64,000 nucleotides of DNA from positions 51,352,866 to 51,416,865 of the forward strand of contig NC_090023.1 of NCBI RefSeq assembly GCF_037176765.1, read 5' to 3'. The notes beneath the pieces are model-generated. The model had not been told where the DNA came from. It saw only the letters and a list, made by a program, of their open reading frames with translations, and made no database searches. Below are positions 60,201 through 64,000 of this stretch, one piece after another (the first letter of the stretch is position 1; the number at the start of each line of letters is the position of its first letter). This DNA is from Anolis sagrei (taxonomy: Eukaryota > Chordata > Lepidosauria > Squamata > Anolidae). A program made the position numbers and the translations under genes.

Positions 60201-63200
60201 GCAACCAGGCAATTAAAGACCAGCAGGATTGATGAAATGGTATTAAAAGCGGATCTATGAGACAGCAAACACTGCCAATGTAAGGGAGGAATTTAGGTTT
60301 GTATTGATTTTATTGATTTTATTGATTTTTTACTGGAATAATGCATGAATGCATGAAGCTGTTAGTAACTGTGAATTTTACTGTGTGTTGTGATGATTGT
60401 TGTGATGCTGGCATCTAATCGTGCCTTTACTGTGTAAGCCGCCCTGGGTCCCCTTCGGGGTGAGAAGGGCGGGGTAAAAGAACCCCAAATAAATAAATAA
60501 ATAAATAAATAAGGAGAGTAAAGACCTGGCTCTGGGAGCAGGCTTCTGAAAACTAATGCAGTGCAATAATTTTAATGTGGAATAATGTGCAATCTACGGA
60601 ATGACCTTAGACTCTGATCCATGGATGGCGTATTTTTAACATTGGAATGTATTTTATTGTGTTTAGTACGTATTAATTTTAATCCAATTTATTTAAAGTC
60701 AATATTGTATGTTTTAAGGCATTATGTAAGTGCCACTTGTAAGCCGCCTTGAGTCCCCTTTGGGGTAGAAAAAGGCAGGATATAAATAAGACAAATAAAT
60801 AAATAAAACTTTCCCATTGGCATGCACACCTCCTTTCTGCCACTTTCCTCAGCAGCAAGAACTACTACTACAAGAAATGGGAAAAAGGGAGGCAACATTA
60901 ACTTTATGTGTTTTTCAGTTTCATCAGTTCATATAATTCCCTTCACATAGGCTCTTACATTTTCTTTTAGATTTAAGACAGGTTGTTACACACTCTACAT
61001 TGTATCCCCATCTGACTGATTTCTAGAAATGTGATTCAGTCAGATTCCTCCAACCCACCCCCAAAACACCGAATTGAGGTCATGGGGCAATGTAGAGAAA
61101 GAGCAGTTCCTTTCATTACAGGCTGTATCTGCTTATGATAATTTTTAATCTTGGGAACAATTTCATTAGAGAGAATAAACCAGCAACTGCAGTTGAGCAA
61201 TTATCTTTGGTAGAAGGTATTATTTTCTCTTTGGTCTATCAGAAGTGTTAGTGATCAAGCAAAAGACTGCATGACCATGTATGTTTACAGTAAATAGGGA
61301 TGAGAGTTGAAATCAGGATAGAGAGGCTTGACTTGGCGTAGGTTTTTACTTACATTAGGCAGCTGGTTCCCAGGACTTTCACCAATTTCAGTTTTATTGC
61401 ATTGGTAAGTTAACTTGAAAGAAAAACATCTGACTCTCTTTTCCCAGTGCTTTGTGTGTGCTTTATGCACCTTTAAATAAGAATAAATTAACAGCTCCAA
61501 ATTACATAATTATTAAGTTTGAGTTTGATATCTTATTTTTTATGTTGCTTCATTTAATGGACATCAATTATTCCCAAATCTTATAGCTTGGATATCTGTG
61601 TAATGGGTTTCACAAGAATGGCAGAACACTGACCACCTAATGTTTCATATCTATGCAACTCAAGAGACTGGACAGATGGAGATGTTAGAATATATAATCT
61701 ATTTTCTTTCTCTCTAGAGGCTGTGGGTGGCACCTGAGTAATATAATCTGTCCCGGCTGCATTTGTCAAACACCCATTCGTATTATCTAGGATTTTAAAC
61801 TGGGTGTGCAAAGCAAATGTATCATATTTACTTCATATTTTATTTGCCGACTTTATGTTTCATTTCATAAAATATATTTTAATCTTCAGGAGTGAGCTTT
61901 GAGCCCATGTATGCAATGACATTGCAACCCTACAGATAAAGTGTGTCTGAAAAGCACTAGGTTCACCATAGGTTTTAGAGAACTGATTCCTAGTCCATGT
62001 TCCCTTGTTATTGGGCTCATGGCAAGCTCTGGTCCAGTGGTGAAGTTTGCTTTAAGCACATGTAAATTGTAGCTTAATCCATAAAGCTTCTGCACATGAA
62101 TTGCATTGTATGACATGGTGAGCCACCTAAGTGCACAATGAAGTCCTTGAATGACTCTATTTTGGAGCTATGAATAGTCACCACAATTACATTTTGCAAA
62201 ATGTTGAAATTATGTTGCAGTAATCACATACCTCAGTTTCATTATGTGTTTCATTCCCAGTAACTGACAACTTACAAGTGTGAACATAGCATCAAATGCA
62301 ACACTAAATCAGTTTTTCATAATCACTTCACTTAGTACTTGTCAATGCAAGCAATTTTGCATCCAAGTACAAGTTCTCATATAGAATGCTATGTCAGAAT
62401 GATGAGATGCTGAATAGCATGCATGTCCATGTCAGTCAGTCCTCTTCAAAATTGAAAAAAATAAGACTTTTTGTCTCGTTCCAGCCCAGTTTACCTGTCC
62501 AAACGCATCTCCCTTTACAAACCACTGTGAAGACTAAGATCCTCTGGGGAGCCCCTGATCTTAGTCCCGCTACCGTCACAGGCGCGATTGGCGGGGACAA
62601 GAGAGAGGGCCTTCTCAGTGATTGCCCCCCCCCCCCCCGTTATGGAACTCCCTTCCAGGCAAGATTAGATCACCCCTCCCTCCCTCCCTCCCTCCTGCCC
62701 TTCAGAAAGATGGTAAAAACCTGGCTGTGAGACCAAGCCTTTGGGACAGTGCAATGAGGCAATAATAGTAAACCCACTCTACCAGCATGGTGTTTTGAGA
62801 TGGTTTTGAACAACTGATTTAAAGTAGATGTAACTGTTTTTAGTGTTTGTGTACATTTATAGTTATTTTATGTTCCAGCATGCAATGCTTGCCGTATATA
62901 TGCTGTGTTCCACCCTGAGTCCCCGTTGGGGTGAGAAGGGCGGAATATCAATGTTCTAAATAAATAAATAAAACAGTAAGGGTAAAGAGCCCTATAGAAT
63001 AGATAGATAGAATAGATAGAAAGTTGATCCTAATTGTAATTGTTTATTTGATACTTATATGTATGACATCAAATTGTTCCCTGTTCTAAGGCCGCCTTCA
63101 GTCCCCTCCGGGGTGAGAAAGGTGGGATTTAAATATGGTAAATAAATAAATCCTAATTTAAAATTCAGTAAATCATAAATATATTTGTGAACAACATATT

Positions 63201-64000
63201 GTATTCTCCCCATTTGACTAGATCTTTGTGTTCTAGAAATAAATAATTTGGCTAATTGTCCCCTATTACTTTCAACTCAGTTCAAGTATTTGTAGTAATA
63301 GCCAGATTGCATTTTCAGCTTGATACAAATCTACACAGATATTTTTTCCTCTTCATACATTTCTCTGTAAAAATAGTTGTGTAACATTGAATGTCCTAGG
63401 AATATTTCTTAATATGCCAATCATTATATTTCTGTTGTTTCAGAAAAACAACACATGAATTGGGTGCAGCTTCAATTACTTATGCAACTTACCGAGGCTC
63501 TACAAGAATTAAACAATTGCTTAAAAAGCAAGCAGAATTAGAGCAAGAAAAAGAAGCTACAAGCAATATTTCTAGTCTTGAAAACAAAGAAAATGAGATA
63601 GTAAACATTCCAGACTCGGATATGACCATAAGACAAACAGAAACTTTATTGAAGAAGAATTCAAAAGCTGGTACTGAAGGTGTCGAAAAAGATTCACACT
63701 CAAGCACATTTAAGGTGGAAATGGATCCACAAAACATTTCTCAGGACATCTTTGATAGTAGCAAACTAAAGAACAGTGTGTTGTCGACTGAAATGGAAAC
63801 CATCAACAATTGGACTGAAGATTTAGTTTCTATGAAAACTGTATCTTTTTCAAACACACCAGAAGTTAATGGGAACCTTTTATTGGAGCCAACATTGTTG
63901 CCAAAGGAAGGCAGTTATAGCTGCCAGAATACAGATCCTATTAGAATGAGTCTAGAAAATAACAGATTGGCTGAAAAGAGAGGGGAGGTGTTTGAGGAAA
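32148..64000 (+). CDS. CRYBG3: CRYBG3 (very large AKAP, beta/gamma-crystallin domain-containing 3), 5' part
   Basis: Four exons (32148-32266, 46679-46757, 49389-49819, 63444 to beyond the window) join in consistent phase to ~395 codons. Identification rests on synteny (same strand, next to ARL6 as in other vertebrates), a Ser/Glu/Lys-rich disordered N-terminus, and a long internal exon still open at the window end. In the known family this end precedes crystallin-fold repeats and a C-terminal beta-trefoil, and the protein binds PKA regulatory subunits; none of those domains is in the window. Short hydrophobic motifs recur: [11 protein letters not shown] (residues 13-23) and [12 protein letters not shown] (114-125). 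No break is seen. Confidence 0.82.
32565..32720 (-). mobile_element. Foldback-family copy in CRYBG3 intron 1 (first)
   Basis: TTGTGAGTTTTCCGGGCTCTATGGCC...TTTCGCCTGCATCTATGTCAGG...GGTCTGTTGGAAACTAGG, followed by the family's 5' body (AAAGAACTCTTGTCTG). Confidence 0.75.
32992..33180 (-). mobile_element. Foldback-family copy in CRYBG3 intron 1 (second)
   Basis: GCCGTGAGTTTTCCAGGGTGTATGG, CATTTCACCTACCTCTATGGCAGG, GGTCTGTTGGAAACTAGGC. Probably generated by tandem duplication of the 32565 region rather than a separate insertion. Confidence 0.7.
33537..33675. mobile_element. Foldback MITE, 'CTTCYACACWGCC' family
   Basis: GGCCCCTTCCGCACACC, GAATATATGCCAGTGTGGACTC, CCAGTTCGAAGCAGATATTGTGGG, and GTATGGAAGGGCAC at the right end. 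Confidence 0.7.
33804..34129 (+). mobile_element. Sauria SINE, full length
   Basis: tRNA-like head GGAGCACCTGGTAGTGCAGTG and GGCAGTTCAAATCC, GTGAGCTCCCAC, AACATGCAAATGTGAG, TGGCCACATGACCTTGG, BovB-like GTCGGACACGACTAGAC and ACCTTTACC tail. Flanks TATCTGGCAATA / TATCTGGCCATA are the target duplication. Confidence 0.92.
34149..34432 (+). mobile_element. tRNA-derived lizard SINE (ACA-type), full length
   Basis: Head GGGAGCCGTGGTGGCGCAACG and GTTTCCAGTTTGAATCC (B-box-like), then GGATGGTAACAACACATCCGG, TCTCTCACACCAGAAGTGAC and AAGTCACTTCTGACATGA ahead of an A-rich end. Best + strand reference copy for this family here. Confidence 0.9.
34672..34805. mobile_element. hAT palindromic MITE (134 bp)
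   Basis: CAGATATGGGCAAACTTTGG and CCAAAGTTTGCCCACGCCTG pair as terminal inverted repeats; target duplication GTCTAATA / GTCTAGTA (7 of 8). The core CAACTCCCACAATTCCTAACAGCC is mirrored. Links the 4057 family to hAT. Confidence 0.85.
34842..34988. mobile_element. Foldback MITE, 'CTTCYACACWGCC' family
   Basis: GCCCTTCCATACAGCCC to GCTGTGTGGAAGCAGCC, with TATCCCAGAATATCAAGGCAG and CAAAGCAGATAATGTGGG. One of the best preserved copies. Confidence 0.8.
35247..35387. mobile_element. Foldback MITE, 'CTTCYACACWGCC' family
   Basis: CATTCCTTCCACACAACTGG to CTGTGTGGAAGAGCCC, with TTCTGCTTTGAACTGGAATAT and its partner. Confidence 0.75.
35655..35832 (-). mobile_element. 5S-rRNA-derived SINE
   Basis: Minus strand contains the 5S-like block TGATCTCAGAAGTTAAGCAAGG, CAGCCCTGGTTAGGACTTG and CAGGTGCTGTAGCTATAC, then the SINE body GGCAAAACCACCTCTGAGTA and AAAACCCTATGAAATCCATAG. 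It lacks the 5S 5' end; a SINE lies directly beyond. Confidence 0.85.
35838..36087 (-). mobile_element. tRNA-derived lizard SINE (ACA-type)
   Basis: GCTTGAGAAACTGTAAGTCGC, GAATTGGCTGTTTGCAAGG, GGGAGCTCACCCTG, GATTTGAACCGCCGATC, then GGGCTCC at the head. Probably inserted in the head of the 5S-derived SINE next to it. Confidence 0.85.
36185..36480 (-). mobile_element. L2-like LINE tail with (ATA)n
   Basis: About fourteen ATA/AAT units, TATTTATACCCCGCCACCATC, GGGGGCTCGGAGCAGCTTAC, then AT-rich body. Reverse-strand tail. Confidence 0.65.
37162..37296. mobile_element. hAT palindromic MITE (~134 bp)
   Basis: CAGTGTTTCTCAACCTGTGG to GGTTGAGAACCACTG with a perfect target duplication TTCTAGGT (37154-37161 and 37297-37304). 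Confidence 0.92.
37660..37976 (+). mobile_element. CR1 LINE 3' end
   Basis: GCAAGCTTGTTTTCTGATGCC, ACAATGGCTTCAAAGTACAAG, GAAGAACTTCCTGACTATGAG, GGAACTCTCTGCCCCGGAATG and the terminus GGTCTCTTCCAACTCTATGATTC. It ends at CR1's normal 3' end. Confidence 0.9.
38037..38340 (+). mobile_element. Sauria SINE
   Basis: CAGTCCCCAGTGGTGCAGTGGG head, CATAGGTTCAAATCC, AACATGCAAATATAGG, GCTGGCCACATGACCTTAGAGG, GAGTCGGACACGACTAGAC and CCTTTACCTTTAC tail. A block near GGGGTGAGC is deleted. Confidence 0.9.
38341..38760. other. CRYBG3 intron 1, unrecognised
   Basis: AT-rich, with a C9 run near 38659. Nothing I can name. Confidence 0.4.
38762..39030 (-). mobile_element. Non-LTR LINE 3' end (same group as 27926)
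   Basis: Minus strand encodes [20 protein letters not shown] and [19 protein letters not shown] with an intact CxC...H...C arrangement, plus upstream GLNRLRSG-type residues. Only the terminal ~90 codons are present. Confidence 0.85.
39031..39950. other. CRYBG3 intron 1, unrecognised
   Basis: AT-rich, with (GT)n at 39527-39550. No repeat family or gene evidence. Confidence 0.4.
39950..40072 (+). mobile_element. L2-like LINE 3' tail
   Basis: GGCATTGAATGTTCACCG, GACTCTGCCCTGAGTCCCCTTG, GAGATATAAATAAAGTT then (ATT)n. Confidence 0.7.
40374..40507. mobile_element. hAT palindromic MITE (134 bp)
   Basis: CAGTCATTCTCAACCTGTGG to GGCTGAGAACCACTG with a perfect target duplication TCCTAGAG (40366-40373 and 40508-40515). 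Confidence 0.93.
40555..40805 (+). mobile_element. RTE-type LINE 3' fragment
   Basis: GGACATACCATGAGAAGATG, GACTCATTAGAAAAGACAATAATGC, GATCTGGAAGAGG and TTCATAGGGTCTCCATAAGAC follow the order of an RTE LINE end related to BovB, with deletions. Confidence 0.55.
40900..41375 (+). mobile_element. CR1 LINE 3' end (longest copy)
   Basis: Encodes [37 protein letters not shown], and after a frame change [20 protein letters not shown] and [16 protein letters not shown]. Ends at TCTCTTCCAACTCTATGATTCT, CR1's 3' terminus. Uninterrupted, so it shows what is missing from the copy at 28433. Confidence 0.92.
41376..42040. other. CRYBG3 intron 1, unrecognised
   Basis: AT-rich, no repeat family that I recognise. 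Confidence 0.4.
42104..42650. mobile_element. Tigger/pogo-like MITE split by an L2-like tail
   Basis: Left GTCAGGCTTTTTCTTAAGC...TTGTACGTAAGTCAGAACAGG; right GTTGTATGTAAGTCAGATGTTTG...GGGATTGCCTG. The ends are complementary in outline. (AC)n at 42208-42222 and an L2-like piece (42228-42365) lie inside. Confidence 0.5.
42228..42365 (-). mobile_element. L2-like LINE tail inside the Tigger-like MITE
   Basis: TATTTATTTATTTAGAAC, CCCGTTCTTCTCTACCTCCG, GGGACTCAGAACGACTAACAG, then ACAATACAATAAAT. Confidence 0.6.
43070..43207 (+). mobile_element. 5'-truncated ACA-type SINE
   Basis: GACATGAGAGAAGCCTCCCACAGG, GGTAACACATCCAGGTGTCC, CCGATTCTCTCACACCAGAAG and TTTTGACACGATAAA end; tRNA-like head absent. 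Confidence 0.8.
43374..43668. mobile_element. Foldback-family copy, full hairpin
   Basis: Two inverted copies joined near 43510: GTTGTAGGTTTTTCGGGC...GTTTATATATCTGTG, then ATATCCTAGTTTCCAACAG...CTACAACAAACCAGTGATTCC and the constant end AAGGCTTCGACAATA. Arms are ~130-140 bp and diverged by only a few bases. Confidence 0.8.
43680..44192. mobile_element. Foldback-family copy split by a hAT MITE
   Basis: Left part 43680-43795 (GGCTGGAATCACTGGGTTG, GACCTCACAACATCTGAGG, GAAACGTCAGGAGATAATGCC); right part resumes at 44154 (CTCGAGAACATGGCCATATAGCC...AAACCTACAAC). Confidence 0.78.
43796..44153. mobile_element. hAT MITE (~358 bp) inside a foldback copy
   Basis: CAGGGGTCCTCAAACTTTTT and AGTTTGAGGACCCCTG ends; target duplication CTCTAGAA / CTCGAGAA (7 of 8) at 43788-43795 and 44154-44161. 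Confidence 0.92.
44345..44660. repeat. Unclassified interspersed repeat candidate
   Basis: GGCCCGTAGCCAGGATTTTGG followed by a long G run, GGCTGAGTCTGAGTGAAAG and CTTCTCGCGGACCACCATC. It has the texture of a LINE or transposon body but I cannot assign it. Confidence 0.3.
44829..45425. mobile_element. Foldback-family copy with perfect target duplication, hAT inside
   Basis: Perfect 13-bp direct repeat ATTGTTCATAGAA flanks it (44816-44828 and 45426-45438). Without the hAT (44875-45234), it is an inverted duplication: GTTGTTGTAGGTTTTTTCAGG...CATCCTCAGAGG, turning around near 45298, then GAGGATGCTTGCC...CCTTCAACAATAC, the constant end. Confidence 0.88.
44875..45234. mobile_element. hAT MITE (360 bp) with perfect target duplication
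   Basis: CAGGGGTCCTCAAACTAAGG to AGTTTGTGGACCCCTG; GTCTAGAG at 44867-44874 and 45235-45242. It landed in a TCTAGA sequence of the foldback copy. Confidence 0.95.
45452..45818 (-). mobile_element. Non-autonomous Helitron (367 bp)
   Basis: On the minus strand it begins TCTATATAAATAAAAATG and ends GGGGACGGCTAG (CTRR). It is preceded by A and followed by T, the Helitron insertion rule. Its 3' end (GCAAGGCGTGGTAGGGGACGG) matches the end of the copy at 56724-57870. A (GT)n-rich body lies near the 3' end. Confidence 0.8.
45830..46678. other. CRYBG3 intron 1, 3' part; nothing recognised
   Basis: AT-rich; ends in a strong polypyrimidine tract (TTTCTTCTTCTTTTCCTCCCAG). Confidence 0.5.
46679..46757 (+). 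CDS. CRYBG3: CRYBG3 exon 2
   Basis: 79 bases; completes Ser40 and encodes [20 protein letters not shown] to LPELLK, ending in phase 0. Acceptor is strong; the donor AAG|GTGTGG is weak, so skipping is plausible. Skipping would shift the frame. Confidence 0.82.
47161..47295. mobile_element. hAT palindromic MITE (135 bp)
   Basis: CAGTGGTTCTCAACCTGTCGG to GGTTGAGAACCAGTG; target duplication GTCTAAAC / CTCTAAAC (7 of 8). Confidence 0.9.
47310..48460. other. CRYBG3 intron 2, unrecognised
   Basis: No repeat family that I can name; includes a G-rich/C-rich patch near 47987-48030. Confidence 0.4.
48465..48536 (-). mobile_element. L2-like LINE tail
   Basis: TTTATTTATTTACTGCATTTATATACC, CTCACCCCCAGGGGAACTC and AAGCAGTGTACC. 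Confidence 0.65.
48580..48785 (+). mobile_element. L2 LINE internal fragment (RT region)
   Basis: Reads [20 protein letters not shown] then SGHFG, like the L2 RT motif LLDLSAAFDTVNHGIL. A hAT MITE follows directly. Confidence 0.65.
48786..48920. mobile_element. hAT palindromic MITE (135 bp)
   Basis: CAGTGGTTCTCAACCTGTGG to GGTTGAGAACCACAG; target duplication CCCTAGAG / ACCTAGAG (7 of 8). Confidence 0.9.
49389..49819 (+). CDS. CRYBG3: CRYBG3 exon 3
   Basis: 431 bases, codons 67-209 plus two bases. Acceptor TCCTTTCCCCACAG, donor GA|GTAAGT. Hydrophilic, Ser/Glu/Lys-rich and probably disordered apart from [18 protein letters not shown] (about 111-128), an aromatic/amphipathic segment. It recalls [12 protein letters not shown] in exon 1. 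Splices in frame to the exon at 63444. Confidence 0.88.
49830..50725. other. CRYBG3 intron 3, proximal; unrecognised
   Basis: AT-rich; no repeat family that I can support. Confidence 0.4.
50730..50930 (+). mobile_element. tRNA-type SINE with CAACAA tail
   Basis: GGACTACCACACTGGAGACC, TAACCTTAAACAAATCACA, GGCAATCACCCTCTGAACAAATC, CCATGATAGGTTCACCTTGG, then GTGCACAACAACAATA. Same family as 13310. Confidence 0.7.
50932..51346. mobile_element. Tigger/pogo-like MITE with a hAT fragment in its first bases
   Basis: CAGTAGAG...TCTTGCTTATCTAAC at the left and GTTGGATAAGCGAGACTCTACTG at the right are inverted repeats; TA on both outer sides is the expected 2-bp duplication. A hAT half-element (50940-51013) separates its first 8 bases from the rest. 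Confidence 0.8.
50940..51013. mobile_element. Half of a hAT palindromic MITE, both target copies kept
   Basis: Only the right half (CCAGTTTACCAGCTGTTAGG to GAACCACTG) remains, yet CAGTAGAG lies on both sides (50932-50939 and 51014-51021). The left ~58 bases are missing exactly up to the target duplication. Confidence 0.8.
51507..51659. mobile_element. Foldback MITE, 'CTTCYACACWGCC' family
   Basis: GGGGCCCTTCCGCACAGTC to ACCTGTGTGGAAGGGGCC with AACCCAGAATGTCAAGGCAG and CAAAGCAGATAATGTTGG. Confidence 0.82.
51700..52155. other. CRYBG3 intron 3, unrecognised
   Basis: No repeat family that I can support. Confidence 0.4.
52171..52361. mobile_element. Foldback-family copy with target duplication
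   Basis: TGTTCACTTTA (52160-52170) and TGTTCAGTTTA (52362-52372) flank it. It begins at the constant end ATGTATTGTCGAAGGC, runs to TTTTGCTTGCATCTG, then turns to GAGGATGCCTGCCATAG...CCTACAACAACCC. Confidence 0.85.
52375..53130. other. CRYBG3 intron 3, unrecognised
   Basis: No gene or repeat family that I can name. Confidence 0.4.
53135..53690 (-). mobile_element. L2 LINE 3' end, with ORF C-terminus
   Basis: (ATT)n, TTTGTACCCCGCTAGCATCTC, GATTCGATGCGGCTTACAAC, a diverged body, and at the far end the ORF end region (GCCCTCCCGAAAG and GGCGCGTTTGG-like L2 blocks on the minus strand). Confidence 0.7.
53715..54100 (+). mobile_element. L2 LINE fragment, old
   Basis: AGTACTACATGGTTTGGGTACAGG, ACTCAGATCCTCC, TAGCAGGCCTACCC and an AT-rich tail, parallel to the piece at 15880. 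Confidence 0.55.
54722..55052 (+). mobile_element. Sauria SINE, full length
   Basis: GGGTCCCCTGGTAGCACAGTGGG, GACAGTTCAAATCCAGGGAG, GTGAGCTCCCACTGTTAGCC, GTGCAGTCATGCTGGCCACATG, CCAGAGTTAGACACAACTAGAC and ACCTTTACC tail. Confidence 0.92.
55060..56030. other. CRYBG3 intron 3, unrecognised
   Basis: AT-rich; no repeat family or gene evidence. Confidence 0.4.
56035..56230 (+). mobile_element. 5S-rRNA-derived SINE, old
   Basis: 5S-like block TTAGTACTTGGATGGGAGAG and GTGCTGTTAGCTG, then AGCAAAACCACCTCTTGAATATTCC and CCTAAGAAAACCTTATGAC. Strongly diverged before the 5S internal promoter, so not a functional rRNA gene. Confidence 0.8.
56781..57023 (+). repeat. ~129-bp tandem duplication inside the Helitron
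   Basis: CCAACGAAACTTAACC and CCAACGAAATAAACC start two nearly identical units that run to ACAAAACGGCAAAACAAC (ends near 56893 and 57022). Confidence 0.88.
57135..57793 (+). repeat. Cytosine-rich minisatellite with CACACA/CGCAACCCCA units
   Basis: About twelve diverged units of ~35-60 bp built from CACACACACGCAACCCCA, CGCTCCATCACTCC and CCCCGCCGCCG blocks. It is almost devoid of stop codons in several frames, which yields long spurious His/Thr/Pro-rich frames. Confidence 0.92.
57900..58060. other. Spacer between Helitron and RTE fragment
   Basis: Nothing recognised. Confidence 0.4.
58060..59700 (-). mobile_element. Old BovB-like RTE LINE, endonuclease to early RT region
   Basis: On the minus strand, degraded translation shows [15 protein letters not shown] (BovB-type N-terminal NVNSMNQGKLEVVK), [18 protein letters not shown], a VKLKKN...YNLKN block and, nearest 58.1 kb, [15 protein letters not shown] (early RT). 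Order on the minus strand is correct for an RTE ORF. Many breaks; not functional. A hAT MITE (58532-58667) lies inside. Confidence 0.7.
58532..58667. mobile_element. hAT palindromic MITE (136 bp) inside the RTE fragment
   Basis: CAGTGGTTCTCAACCTGGG to GGTTGAGAACCACTG. Flanking 8-mers (ACTTCAGG / AGTCTTTT) no longer match. Confidence 0.85.
59820..60510 (+). mobile_element. L2 LINE 3' end with tandem C-terminal pieces
   Basis: A frame at 59848-60216 reads [20 protein letters not shown] and later [20 protein letters not shown], the L2 ORF C-terminus twice, about 190 bases apart. Then comes the tail AAGCCGCCCTGGGTCCCCTTC and (AAAT)n. The repeat suggests one L2 end inserted in or next to another. 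Confidence 0.85.
60515..60815 (+). mobile_element. L2 LINE 3' tail
   Basis: AGAGTAAAGACCTGGCTCTGGG, TAAGCCGCCTTGAGTCCCC, GGCAGGATATAAATAAG, (AAAT)n. It continues an L2 end just after the (AAAT)n of the preceding copy. Confidence 0.8.
60820..62475. other. CRYBG3 intron 3, repeat-poor stretch
   Basis: About 1.65 kb with no repeat family or gene that I recognise. Confidence 0.45.
62480..62972 (+). mobile_element. L2 LINE 3' end
   Basis: GGCGGGGACAAGAGAGAGGG, TTATGGAACTCCCTTCCAGG, AAAACCTGGCTGTGAGACC, tail CACCCTGAGTCCCCGTTGGGG and (AAAT)n. A (CTCC)n-like run lies at 62672-62694. Confidence 0.85.
63030..63152 (+). mobile_element. L2-like LINE tail
   Basis: GGCCGCCTTCAGTCCCCTCCGG, GGTGGGATTTAAATATGG and TAAATAAATAAA. 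Confidence 0.75.
63444..64000 (+). CDS. CRYBG3: CRYBG3 exon 4 (large exon, continues past the window)
   Basis: Acceptor TATATTTCTGTTGTTTCAG. Completes Glu210 and encodes [40 protein letters not shown] and onward with no stop for 185 codons to the window edge. A probable helix with coiled-coil character is at about residues 231-248 ([18 protein letters not shown]). The rest is polar and low-complexity. In the family this is expected to be a very long exon. Confidence 0.88.

Overview
The window looks like a squamate reptile (lizard or snake) chromosome, probably an iguanian-type genome. The evidence is the repeat set: tRNA-derived Sauria SINEs with BovB-like tails, a second lizard tRNA-SINE, 5S-rRNA-derived SINEs, BovB/RTE, CR1 and L2 LINEs, many short hAT foldback elements and Helitrons. 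The genes are intron-rich, with vertebrate splice signals.

Two host genes are present, both on the + strand, in the order known from other vertebrates (ARL6 then CRYBG3). ARL6 (BBS3, a ciliary small GTPase) is complete. It has a GC-rich promoter near 3.7-3.85 kb with an X-box-like site, an untranslated first exon ending at 3911, and seven coding exons between 7112 and 21474. These join in frame to 186 codons plus stop. CRYBG3 (a very large A-kinase anchor/beta-gamma-crystallin-fold protein) begins in a CpG-rich promoter at 31.8-32.4 kb. Four coding exons lie in the window (32148-32266, 46679-46757, 49389-49819, and 63444 to the window end). They join in frame to about 395 codons, and the last exon runs off the window, so the crystallin-fold part lies beyond it.

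Layout: 1-3.7 kb is repeat-rich intergenic DNA. 3.7-22.5 kb is ARL6; its intron 1 holds a degenerate ~87-bp tandem satellite, and intron 3 holds a 1.46-kb hAT element filled with younger insertions. 22.5-31.1 kb is the spacer to CRYBG3; it holds a candidate regulatory island (24.8-25.4 kb) and a nested LINE graveyard (27.9-30.3 kb). 31.12-31.79 kb is an almost pure pyrimidine tract abutting the CRYBG3 promoter. 32.3-63.4 kb is CRYBG3 introns, dense in nested transposons. The clearest stack is at 44.8-45.8 kb: a hAT element inside a foldback retro-insertion, next to a Helitron. A second Helitron (56.7-57.9 kb) carries a CA/GC-rich minisatellite.

I found no sign of a previously undescribed gene system. 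The unusual content is regulatory (X-box, two-codon upstream ORF, pyrimidine tract), repeat architecture (foldback retro-insertions, a shared hAT target-site preference, a minisatellite-bearing Helitron, a satellite with microsatellite spacers) and one candidate conserved noncoding island.
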